A stretch of DNA of 14,703 nucleotides, from the NCBI GenBank assembly GCA_047623825.1, contig JBLHOS010000075.1, forward strand, positions 1 through 14,703, in the 5' to 3' direction. The DNA comes from JBLHOS01 sp047623825. Lineage in GTDB: Bacteria > Pseudomonadota > Alphaproteobacteria > Rhodobacterales > Rhodobacteraceae. Shown here one piece after another: positions 1-6,082 of the stretch. The notes beneath the pieces were generated by a model, which was not told the origin of the DNA, ran no database searches, and saw only the letters and a program-made list of their open reading frames with translations. Positions within the stretch are counted from its first letter, which is position 1, and the number at the start of each line of letters is the position of its first letter. Position numbers and translations under genes: made by a program.

Positions 1-44
1 GCACGATGAGCCTGTAGGCAGTCTCTATGATTTTGGGAGGGATT

Positions 45-1769
45 ATGAGCCAGTCATTTCATCCGTGGACCGCGTATTACAGTCCGTCTATGCGCGCCGA
101 GATTGAAGCCGCACAGTTCCGAACCATCGGCGACATGGTGAGCGCTGTGTCGCACCTCTATAGTGACAAGACAGCGTTTACGGCCTGCCTGCCGAACGGA
201 ATGAATGGCTCGCTTACGTTCAAACAGGTTGACGAAATGTCCGATGGCCTCGCAGTCTATCTGCGCGAAACGGCGGGTCTCATACAGGGTGACCGCGTTG
301 CGATCCAAATGCCCAACGGTCTGTCCTTTCCGGTGGCGGCCTTTGCGGTCCTGAAGGCGGGCTGCGTTGTCGTGAACGTCAATCCGCTCTATACGGCCGA
401 GGAAATGGCACATCAGTTTGCGGATGCCAAACCCCGGGCCTTGATTGTCGTGGACATCTTTGCCGATAAGTTGACCCAAGCCCTCAAGGGTCATCCCATT
501 CCCAATATTATCGTCACCCAAGTGGCCGAGTTTTTCCCTGCCATGCCGCGCGGCATCGTGCGGCTGGTGCAAAAACACTGGGACCGCACGTTGGCCCCGA
601 TCACCTTGCCCCATATCCGGCTGCCCGATGCGATTAAGGCAGGACACCAGCAAAGCGCGCGCAAAAGCATCGCTGTCCAAGGGTATTCCAGCGCTCTGTC
701 GCCCGACGATATCGCCTGCCTGCAATATACCGGCGGCACCACGGGCACGCCCAAGGGCGCAATGCTGACCCACAGCAACCTGATGACGAACATGGAACAG
801 ACCATGGAGATGATCAGTGACGGTGTGGAAAAGGGTCGCGAGGTCGCGCTGACTGCACTGCCGCTTTATCATATCTTCGCGTTTACGGTGAACCTGCTCG
901 GATTTTACTACCTTGGTGCGCGCAACGTGTTGATCCCCAACCCGCGCCCCTTATCCAACCTAAAACGTGCGTTCGAAAACTATCCGATCACATGGATGAG
1001 CGGCGTGAATACGCTGTTCAACGGGCTGAGCAACGAGGGGTGGTTTCAGGATTCCACGCCGAAAACGCTGAAATTCGCATCAGCTGGCGGTATGGCGCTG
1101 CAAAGCTCTGTTGCGGAACGTTGGGAAGACTTGACAGGCAAGCCTGTGCTGGAAGGGTATGGGCTGACAGAGTCTTCGCCTGTAATCACTTTCAACCCAC
1201 TTGGTAAAACGCGCCCAAATTCAATCGGCATTCCCGTGCCTTCAACCCAACTGCGGTGTCTGGATGAAGACGGCAACGAGGTGGCGCAGGGCGAGGCCGG
1301 AGAACTGGCCGCGCGCGGTCCGCAGATCATGAAGGGCTATTGGAACAAGCCCGAGGAGACCGCTAAAACCATGCGCGGCGATTGGCTGCTGACGGGCGAC
1401 ATCGGCGTCATGGACAGCGACGGCTATTTCTCCATCGTTGATCGCAAGAAGGACATGGTGCTGGTGTCGGGCTTCAACGTCTACCCCAACGAAATCGAGG
1501 ATTGCCTTGCCCGTCATCCCGGTATCATGGAGACGGCAGTGATCGGGGTGCCGGATGGTGCTTCGGGCGAGGCGGTCAAAGCCTTTGTCGTGCTGCGTGA
1601 CGCGACGCTGACCGAGGCCGAGATCCGCAGCTACTGCAGAGAGCATCTGACCGCGTACAAAGTCCCCAAATCGGTAGAGTTCCGCGATGATTTGCCGAAA
1701 TCGAACGTTGGAAAAATCCTGCGCAAGAATTTGCGCACCCAAGACACAGTGATGCGCGACGCGTCCTGA
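45..1769 (+). CDS. fadD: Long-chain fatty acid-CoA ligase (FadD-like)
   Basis: Predicted to activate long-chain fatty acids to acyl-CoA through an acyl-AMP intermediate, feeding beta-oxidation. The 574-residue length fits the FadD family (E. coli FadD is 561). Motifs seen in order are the P-loop-like YTGGTTGTPKGA at about residues 228-239, YGLTESSPV at about 372-380, the TGD motif in WLLTGDIG, and DRKKDMVLVSGFNVYPNEIE from about 466. The C-terminal GKILRK carries the lysine expected to drive adenylation, about K557. No signal peptide or membrane segment is visible. I chose the ATG at 45 because GGGAGG at 35-40 sits just upstream; an in-frame ATG at 27 would add six residues with no good ribosome site. 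A BASS transporter follows after 28 bases, probably in the same transcript. Substrate chain length cannot be read from the sequence, and medium-chain specificity remains possible. Confidence 0.87.
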   Translation: MSQSFHPWTAYYSPSMRAEIEAAQFRTIGDMVSAVSHLYSDKTAFTACLPNGMNGSLTFKQVDEMSDGLAVYLRETAGLIQGDRVAIQMPNGLSFPVAAFAVLKAGCVVVNVNPLYTAEEMAHQFADAKPRALIVVDIFADKLTQALKGHPIPNIIVTQVAEFFPAMPRGIVRLVQKHWDRTLAPITLPHIRLPDAIKAGHQQSARKSIAVQGYSSALSPDDIACLQYTGGTTGTPKGAMLTHSNLMTNMEQTMEMISDGVEKGREVALTALPLYHIFAFTVNLLGFYYLGARNVLIPNPRPLSNLKRAFENYPITWMSGVNTLFNGLSNEGWFQDSTPKTLKFASAGGMALQSSVAERWEDLTGKPVLEGYGLTESSPVITFNPLGKTRPNSIGIPVPSTQLRCLDEDGNEVAQGEAGELAARGPQIMKGYWNKPEETAKTMRGDWLLTGDIGVMDSDGYFSIVDRKKDMVLVSGFNVYPNEIEDCLARHPGIMETAVIGVPDGASGEAVKAFVVLRDATLTEAEIRSYCREHLTAYKVPKSVEFRDDLPKSNVGKILRKNLRTQDTVMRDAS

Positions 1770-1797
1770 GGTCACTCAATACAGGTAGAAACGCAAT

Positions 1798-2679
1798 ATG
1801 GTCGGACCACTGGAACAGGCAATCCTCGCGCTGATGATCTTTGTGATCATGCTGGGTATGGGCGCGTCGCTCACGCCACGCGATTTCATACTGGCGCTCA
1901 AGCGGCCATATGGGCTGATGATCGGGATTGTGTCGCAATACGGGTTCATGCCGTTCATCGGGTTCATATTGGCGCTCACCCTGCCGGTGTCAGATCCGAT
2001 CAAGATCGGTATTCTGATCATGTCGTGTATGCCCGGCGGCACGACGTCCAACATTTTCACCTATTTTTCAAAGGGGAACCTCGCGCTATCGGTGCTGATG
2101 ACCGTGACCTCGACCGTGTTTGGCGTGGTGCTGATCCCTATCGTTCTGGTGGTCTATGCCGGTGCGCTTGACGTGGATATCCCGCGTGAAAACATCATCG
2201 CAACGCTCGTTTTGCTGCTGGTGCCTGTCGCCATCGGCATGGTGCTGCGCAAGCTTAATGCCAATGTGGGGGCGGTGACGGAATTCATGGGTTCGATGCT
2301 TGCGATTTTCTTCATTGCGTTTCTGATCGTATCGTGGATTCCGCGTAATTTTACCTTTCTGATGGAAACCGGTTGGGCGACTTACGCGGCCTCTATCGCG
2401 CTTGGGATTGTTGGCATCACCGTCGGTTATCTGTTCGCCAAAGCCCTCAAACTTCATCCGCGCAACGCCCGCACCGTGGGTCTTGAAACAGGCATCCAGA
2501 ACGGGCCTTTGGCCATAGCAATCATCGCGTTCACCTTTTCAGGGGTCGAACAGCAGTCGGTCAACGCGGTCCCTGTGCTTTACTCATTGTTCATCGTGAT
2601 TGTATCAACACTGGTCACGTTCTACTTCCGGCGTGCGAATGCGGCGGCGGAACAGAAGATGCCGGACGGGTTGTTATAA
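1798..2679 (+). CDS. BASS-family (bile acid:sodium symporter-like) transporter
   Basis: An inner-membrane protein of 293 residues with about nine hydrophobic segments, as in the BASS/SBF family, which moves organic anions with sodium. Both family signatures are present: CMPGGTTSNIFTYFSKGN around residues 77-94, and GLETGIQNGPLAIAI around 228-242. In the second, E230, Q234 and N235 match the sodium and substrate crossover motif of bacterial ASBT homologues. The ATG start at 1798 has only a weak upstream GGTAG. The gene starts 28 bases after fadD stops, so the two are probably co-transcribed, which hints at uptake of a carboxylated compound later activated to a CoA ester. That link is inference. 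The family also includes pantoate, pyruvate and glycolate carriers, so the substrate is unknown. Confidence 0.87.
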   Translation: MVGPLEQAILALMIFVIMLGMGASLTPRDFILALKRPYGLMIGIVSQYGFMPFIGFILALTLPVSDPIKIGILIMSCMPGGTTSNIFTYFSKGNLALSVLMTVTSTVFGVVLIPIVLVVYAGALDVDIPRENIIATLVLLLVPVAIGMVLRKLNANVGAVTEFMGSMLAIFFIAFLIVSWIPRNFTFLMETGWATYAASIALGIVGITVGYLFAKALKLHPRNARTVGLETGIQNGPLAIAIIAFTFSGVEQQSVNAVPVLYSLFIVIVSTLVTFYFRRANAAAEQKMPDGLL

Positions 2680-3039
2680 GAGTCTGCACCTGTAATCCTA
2701 GGCCATGTAAAACGACCTGCTGGGGGTGGATCTTACTTGGAATGTTAATCGTCGGTTTGAGCCGCATTTCGCGGCTACATTGCCAGGTTCCCCACACCAG
2801 ACATTCGCTGCGTTGGGAACGAAGGTCCGGTTAAGGCCGGTAGTATCGCTCGACACAAGGGGTGGGAACTGGACCTTCTTTGCGGGCGCAAAGCTGAACC
2901 GAACCATTGGCAAACGCGGACATTCAGCAGTCAATTTACAGAGAGGGCGATGGGCGGAAACTATGCCAATGCGTAGGGTCATTTTGTGCTACCCGAAGAG
3001 ACAGAATGCATTCAGAAAATGAGTCTTAGTATCGGGCGG
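2680..3039 (+). other. 360-base region without a convincing gene, open on both strands
   Basis: This lies between the BASS transporter and the IS5 relic. Overlapping frames of about 95 codons are open on both strands (2726-3022 on plus, 2698-2982 on minus). Neither has a good ribosome-binding site, a recognised domain or a plausible protein composition; both are rich in Arg, Pro, Thr and Ser. A small hairpin is present at 2760-2776 (AGCCGC/GCGGCT, loop ATTTC). The minus-strand translation resembles short 'hypothetical proteins' that I recall being predicted repeatedly between genes in Roseobacter genomes, so a dispersed non-coding repeat is my best guess. That is a recollection, not a search result. 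Confidence 0.4.
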
Positions 3040-3232
3040 GGCTCTGTTGCACAAAGCCCGTGATACCCGAGGTTCCCCTTTCCCCAGAGGGATTCATCCC
3101 ACGGCCTCTGTGACAGGGATGCCAAGGGCTGTGTAGCCGTTCATGACGGCGATGCGGATCTGGAGCTCCGCGACCTGTCGGTCGAAGTGCCGCGCCATGA
3201 GGAGCTGCCCCAGCAGTTTCATACAGTGCATC

Positions 3233-3273
3233 CACTGCCCGGCAGGCGCATGCAAGGCATGCTGCCGAGAGGG
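3233..3273 (+). repeat. 41-bp palindromic repeat P3, second copy of P2
   Basis: It has the same build as P2, in the same orientation. The 12-base arm is CACTGCCCGGCA (11 of 12 identical to P2). The hairpin is 22 bases at 3245-3266, nine pairs with a one-base bulge: GGC plus GCATGC, loop AAG, GCATGC plus GCC. The 7-base arm is GAGAGGG (6 of 7). The hairpin arms differ from those of P2 in sequence yet still pair. P3 lies near the point where the transposase core is missing, between KVEGE and MHCMKLLGQ. A few leftover bases on its minus-strand side resemble codons of the lost VETK motif, so insertion and deletion may be separate events. Confidence 0.65.
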
Positions 3274-3307
3274 CGTCTTCGCCCTCAACCTTGATGCCAG
3301 TGCTGTC

Positions 3308-3347
3308 CACTGCCTGGCAGGGTATCATGCAGTGATGCCCGTGAGGG
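3308..3347 (+). repeat. 40-bp palindromic insert P2 in the transposase
   Basis: It separates the codons for PLHLLI from those for DSTGIKV, which are contiguous in related transposases, so it is an insertion into a working frame. On the plus strand it consists of a 12-base arm CACTGCCTGGCA (itself a TGCC/GGCA mini-palindrome), a 21-base hairpin at 3320-3340 (eight pairs including one G-T wobble, loop TGCAG), and a 7-base arm GTGAGGG. The CAC at its left can pair with the GTG after the hairpin, giving a three-way folded shape. Forty bases shift the transposase frame. P3 is a second copy of the same element. Confidence 0.7.
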
Positions 3348-3620
3348 GATCAGCAGGTGCAACGGCCCTTTGGAGCAACGATAAGGGATATCGACGGCGA
3401 GGGTCTTCTGGCGACGGCTCAGTGTGCTGAAGTCGGGCACTGTCCAGTCGAGATCGGCCAGCCGCAGTAAGCTCTCGACGAACCCCGTCGTCTGCCTCAA
3501 CGCCATGCCGAACAGCACTTTCATGGAAAGGCATGTCTGGATGGCGGCGTCGCTGTAGGTCTGCTGGCGGCCACGCCTGCCTGATGGCACGGCCTGCCAG
3601 ATCATCTCGGGGTCGAACCA

Positions 3621-3659
3621 GCCTTACGGCGATTGCTGGCAATCGCCTATCGGCCAACG
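3621..3659 (-). repeat. 39-bp palindromic insert P1 in the transposase
   Basis: The insert sits between codons for GSLTI and WFDPEM, which are adjacent in related transposases. On the minus strand it reads as a 12-base arm (CGTTGGCCGATA), a 20-base hairpin whose eight-base stem GGCGATTG/CAATCGCC closes on a CCAG loop (3628-3647), and a 7-base arm (GTAAGGC). It is a multiple of three but brings an in-frame TAA, so it ends the transposase early. Its orientation is opposite to P2 and P3. Sequence identity with them is low (5 of 7 in the short arm, 6 of 12 in the long arm), but the part lengths agree. The left boundary is uncertain by one base. Confidence 0.65.
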
Positions 3660-3809
3660 GATCGTCAGCGAGCCTCGGCGCTTGAGCGCTTCGTTATAGG
3701 ATGGCCAATTTCTGGTCTTGTAGGTTGGGCGTGTCGGTCTGCTCATGCATCACAGCTACCACGCTGGATCCACGACATGAATCCCTCACCGGGTTTGTGC
3801 AACAGAGCC

Positions 3810-4035
3810 TGTCTCACGCAGTAAAGGCGTGGTGTCGTACCTAGAAATTATAGGGGAATTTAGGCACAAGCCATTGCAGTCCGTGACCACGGAAAGACGA
3901 TAATGTTACGCGATCTTTCAGTCCTGATCCGATTGGTACCGAGACAAGCTCTGTAACGATGGGGGACCTTCTGGGGGCTGTCAGTTTAACCAAAGCAATA
4001 TAAGTGAATAAAAACATAAACTTATAAATTTTTAG
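3810..4035. other. Non-coding stretch between the IS relic and tRNA-Ser
   Basis: No plausible gene is seen in these 226 bases. A minus-strand open frame crosses the whole tRNA and is an artefact of it. The AT-rich part just downstream of the tRNA 3' end (about 4000-4035) could hold the tRNA transcript end, but I see no clear GC-rich hairpin there. Confidence 0.5.
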
Positions 4036-4125
4036 TGGCGGAGAGACAGGGATTCGAACCCTGGGAACCCTTTCAGGCTCAACGGTTTTCGAGACCGCCC
4101 CGATCGACCACTCCGGCACCTCTCC
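4036..4125 (-). tRNA. tRNA-Ser(CGA)
   Basis: The minus strand folds as a complete 90-base class II tRNA. The acceptor stem is GGAGAGG with TCTCTCC (final pair G-T), the discriminator is G, and CCA is encoded at 4038-4036. The T arm is CAGGG-TTCGAAT-CCCTG. The anticodon loop CTCGAAA carries CGA (plus-strand positions 4089-4091), reading serine codon UCG. A long variable arm follows the anticodon stem, as expected for tRNA-Ser. It lies between an IS relic on its 3' side and a divergently oriented DUF2059-type gene. Confidence 0.97.
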
Positions 4126-4150
4126 GCGCTTAATCGGAGTCGTGGCGAGG

Positions 4151-4178
4151 GTTTAGTGTGATCGGCGGAAAGGCGCAA
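4151..4178 (-). promoter_or_regulatory. Possible promoter for tRNA-Ser
   Basis: On the minus strand, TTGCGC (4178-4173) is followed after 16 bases by CTAAAC (4156-4151), about 25 bases upstream of the tRNA 5' end. The boxes only partly match the alphaproteobacterial housekeeping promoter, so this is a weak call supported mainly by position. Confidence 0.35.
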
Positions 4179-4288
4179 GTCCTGTCGTCACGGTTTCGAG
4201 ACCAGCGCCTTAGGCGGTGGTATATCGGGTGCGATGTCCCCATATCATTCAAGTATTGGTTCAATCCTCAGACCGGAGACCTAGCCGT

Positions 4289-5143
4289 ATGCTGCGCAAA
4301 ACTGTCTTAGCACTCGCACTCAGCCTTAGCCCGATCTTGATCCCGATCCAAGGATTGGCACAGCAGGCCACATTCGTACAATCGCCGCAATTGGCCGCGC
4401 TGTTTGAGGCAATCGGGATGTACGACATTCTTGAGGTGATGTCAGCGGAAGGGATCGATTATGCTGATGATCTTGAGATGGATATGTTTCCGGGACGAGG
4501 TGGGGCAGCGTGGGCTGCGACTGTGGCGCGGATTTACTCTCCTGACCGAATGCAATCCTCATTTGAGGGCGGGTTTCCCGGAGATCTTCTGGACGAGGTG
4601 CAGGGCGAGGAGTTGATTGCGTTTTTTACGTCAGAGGTTGGTCAGCGGATTATCCGCGCTGAGGTTTTGGCTCGGCGTGAGTTTCGCCGCGACGGCGTGG
4701 AGGAGGCGGCCAATGAGGTCTATCTAGACCGTTTGGCTGCCAATGATCCGCGGATCGAGCTGTTAAATGAGTTTTCTGACGCCAACAGCCTGATTGATCT
4801 GAATGTGGCAGGCGCGCTTAACTCAAACTTTGCGTTTTATCGCGGGTTGGTCGATGGCGGCGCCTTTGCGATGCAATTGCCGCAAGATATAATGCTGGCC
4901 GAAGTCTGGAACCAAGAGGCCGAGATCCGCGAAGAAACAATCCTGTGGGTCAATTCCTATCAGTTGATGGCCTATGATACGCTAAGTGATAGCGACCTGC
5001 AGGCCTATATCGCTCTGTCTGAAACAATAGCGGGACGTATGTTCAATGCGGCCGTGTTTGTGGCATTTGATGAGATGTTTGAGGCTATATCTTATGAGCT
5101 TGGGACGGTTTCTGCATTGTTTATTTCTGGCGAAGAGACCTGA
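4289..5143 (+). CDS. Secreted DUF2059-like protein of unknown function
   Basis: A 284-residue protein starting MLRKTVLALALSLSPILIPI, a clear Sec signal peptide with likely cleavage near LAQ-QA around residue 25, so it is probably periplasmic. The mature part is acidic and mostly helical. Two stretches resemble the DUF2059 pattern, ending in a helix of the type EELIAFFTSEVGQRIIRAE (first half) and DLQAYIALSETIAGRMFNAA (second half), suggesting an internally duplicated domain. The ATG at 4289 is chosen because GGAG at 4275-4278 lies ten bases upstream and the signal peptide begins there; an in-frame ATG at 4217 would put 24 charged residues before it. DUF2059 has no established biochemical role. 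It appears to be a single-gene unit, with a hairpin just after its stop. Confidence 0.78.
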   Translation: MLRKTVLALALSLSPILIPIQGLAQQATFVQSPQLAALFEAIGMYDILEVMSAEGIDYADDLEMDMFPGRGGAAWAATVARIYSPDRMQSSFEGGFPGDLLDEVQGEELIAFFTSEVGQRIIRAEVLARREFRRDGVEEAANEVYLDRLAANDPRIELLNEFSDANSLIDLNVAGALNSNFAFYRGLVDGGAFAMQLPQDIMLAEVWNQEAEIREETILWVNSYQLMAYDTLSDSDLQAYIALSETIAGRMFNAAVFVAFDEMFEAISYELGTVSALFISGEET

Positions 5144-5144
5144 G

Positions 5145-5181
5145 CTCAAGCCCCCCCGGCGAGGTGAGCTTGAGACCTTTT
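5145..5181 (+). terminator. Probable intrinsic terminator after the DUF2059-like gene
   Basis: A seven-base stem CTCAAGC (5145-5151) pairs with GCTTGAG (5168-5174) around a 16-base C-rich loop, followed by ACCTTTT. It starts one base after the stop codon. The short T-run and large loop make it weaker than the terminator after rpmA. Confidence 0.5.
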
Positions 5182-5310
5182 GGGGCAGGGGTGGCAGGAC
5201 CACTGCGCGTTCCTGTGCCTTCGATGGCGGTATTTAGGGAATAAGGAAACCACAGGCGATTGGTTGGTGCTTGACTTGGGGGGGCGAGTGAGGCATCTCC
5301 CGGCTCTGTC

Positions 5311-5446
5311 GCCGCAGGACCCGTCTTGCGGCACTGTTTGTTTTAATTGATGTCCCGAACAGGGGCACGCAGCCCGAGGCGCGGTCAGTTGATCGCAAAA
5401 CACCCAAATGGGGGCCACAGGGCGCGATAGATAAAGGAAAAAGCGC
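5311..5446 (+). promoter_or_regulatory. Structured leader of the rplU-rpmA operon
   Basis: The leader holds two hairpins before rplU. The first (5311-5332) has a nine-pair stem GCCGCAGGA/TCTTGCGGC with one G-T wobble and loop CCCG, followed by a T-rich stretch (ACTGTTTGTTTT), so it looks like an attenuator or terminator. The second (5351-5367) pairs TGTCCC with GGGGCA around GAACA. The first could stop readthrough from upstream or act in feedback control of the operon; the sequence alone cannot say which. A TTGACT at 5271-5276 might be a -35 box, but the -10 position after it (CATCTC) is poor. Confidence 0.5.
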
Positions 5447-6076
5447 ATGTTTGCGGTCCTCAAGACCGGTGGTAAGCAGTATAAGGTTCAGTCTGGTGAC
5501 GTTCTACGCGTCGAAAAACTGGCCGCCGCTGCAGGTGACACCGTTCAATTCAATGATATTTTGATGGTTGTTGGCGAGACCACGATGCTGGGTAAGCCCA
5601 TGATCGAAGGTGCTGCCGTTCAGGCGACTGTGATCGACCAGATCAAAGCTGACAAAGTCATTCACTTTGTAAAGCGTCGCCGTAAACATGGCTCGCAGCG
5701 GACCAAAGGGCATCGTCAAAAGCTGACTCTTTTGCGCGTGACGGACATCTTGACGTCGGGTGCTGATGTATCTGGTGTGATGGCCGCGATCGGCGCGGCC
5801 TCGGCACCGTCAGTAAAATCAGCCCCTGTTGCGGCGCCTAAGAAAGTAGCCAAAGCAAAGGCAGCAACTGGCGCAGACGATCTGAAGCTATTGTCTGGTG
5901 TCGGCCCGGCTTTAGAGAAAAAGCTGCATGCGGCGGGCGTTACGTCCTTCGCACAGATTGCAGGCTGGACAGCATCGGATGTAACGGCGATGGACGAAAA
6001 GCTTTCGTTCAAAGGCCGTATCGACCGTGAAGGTTGGATCGACCAGGCGAAAGCCAAGGTCGCAGGACAGGAGTAA
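5447..6076 (+). CDS. rplU: 50S ribosomal protein L21 with C-terminal HhH-like extension
   Basis: Residues 1 to about 102 are standard L21, a large-subunit protein that binds 23S rRNA. It begins MFAVLKTGGKQYKVQSGDVL and contains the basic signature HFVKRRRKHGSQRTKGHRQK. Typical L21 is about 103 residues, but this one is 209. An Ala/Lys/Pro-rich linker (about 103-143) leads to a C-terminal domain (about 144-209) with DDLKLLSGVGPALEKKLHAA, then a helix with FAQIAGWTASDV and FKGRIDREGWIDQAK. This resembles the helix-hairpin-helix-like tail also found on alphaproteobacterial NuoE. The extension is in frame with no sign of a sequencing join. The ATG at 5447 has AAAGGA eight bases upstream. rpmA starts six bases after the stop, the usual L21-L27 operon. 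Confidence 0.97.
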   Translation: MFAVLKTGGKQYKVQSGDVLRVEKLAAAAGDTVQFNDILMVVGETTMLGKPMIEGAAVQATVIDQIKADKVIHFVKRRRKHGSQRTKGHRQKLTLLRVTDILTSGADVSGVMAAIGAASAPSVKSAPVAAPKKVAKAKAATGADDLKLLSGVGPALEKKLHAAGVTSFAQIAGWTASDVTAMDEKLSFKGRIDREGWIDQAKAKVAGQE

Positions 6077-6082
6077 GATCGC

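Larger units (their letters stand above)
3094..3746 (-). pseudogene. IS5-family DDE transposase, decayed in four pieces
   Basis: Read on the minus strand, four pieces are recognisable. Piece A (3746-3660, 29 codons) starts MSRPTRPTYKTRNWPSYNEA and ends GSLTI. Piece B (3620-3348, 91 codons) runs from WFDPEMIWQAVPSGRRGRQQ to GPLHLLI. Piece C (3307-3278) is DSTGIKVEGE and carries the first catalytic aspartate. Piece D (3231-3094) runs from MHCMKLLGQLLMARHFDRQ to GIPVTEAVG and the TGA stop at 3094-3096. Between A and B is a 39-base insert containing an in-frame TAA. Between B and C is a 40-base insert that shifts the frame. Between C and D a third insert lies near a deletion of about 130 codons, removing the second Asp (ADGA motif) and the catalytic Glu (YHRRSRVET motif). 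No active transposase can be made. The comparison uses the family protein as I know it. Confidence 0.9.
3040..3809 (-). mobile_element. IS5-family insertion sequence, internally deleted relic (770 bp)
   Basis: Both ends carry inverted repeats beginning GGCTCTGTTGCACAAA, perfect over 16 bases and 22 of 24 overall (3040-3063 against the complement of 3786-3809). This end sequence is typical of IS5-family elements common in Roseobacters. The transposase is on the minus strand and reads as pieces of a known IS5 protein. The central catalytic region is gone and three roughly 40-base palindromic segments interrupt the frame. At 770 bases the element is shorter than autonomous members of the group even with about 120 added bases. 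No target duplication is visible: the left flank reads ...GGGCGG and the right flank TGTCTC.... The copy is therefore old or rearranged. Because its ends look intact, it could in principle be moved by a related transposase acting in trans. Confidence 0.92.

Noticed and set aside
54..872. Long minus-strand open frame of 272 codons inside fadD
   Set aside because: It is antisense to well-conserved fadD motifs, has no recognisable domain, and is rich in His, Gly and Arg as expected for a shadow frame in this codon usage.
3325..3657. 110-codon minus-strand frame in the IS element
   Set aside because: It overlaps the true transposase frame in another phase and matches nothing recognisable.
3031..3820. 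Target-site duplication flanking the IS5 relic
   Set aside because: I compared the 2-9 bases next to both ends (…GGGCGG and TGTCTC…) and found no match.
4036..4060. Attachment-site repeat of the tRNA-Ser 3' end
   Set aside because: No second copy of the T-arm and acceptor sequence was seen elsewhere in the window.
3841..4119. Minus-strand open frame of 92 codons
   Set aside because: It runs through the whole tRNA-Ser gene; its first residues are just the tRNA read as protein.
5271..5299. Housekeeping promoter for rplU (TTGACT plus CATCTC)
   Set aside because: The -35 is good but the -10 is poor, so I mention it only as a possibility in the leader entry.
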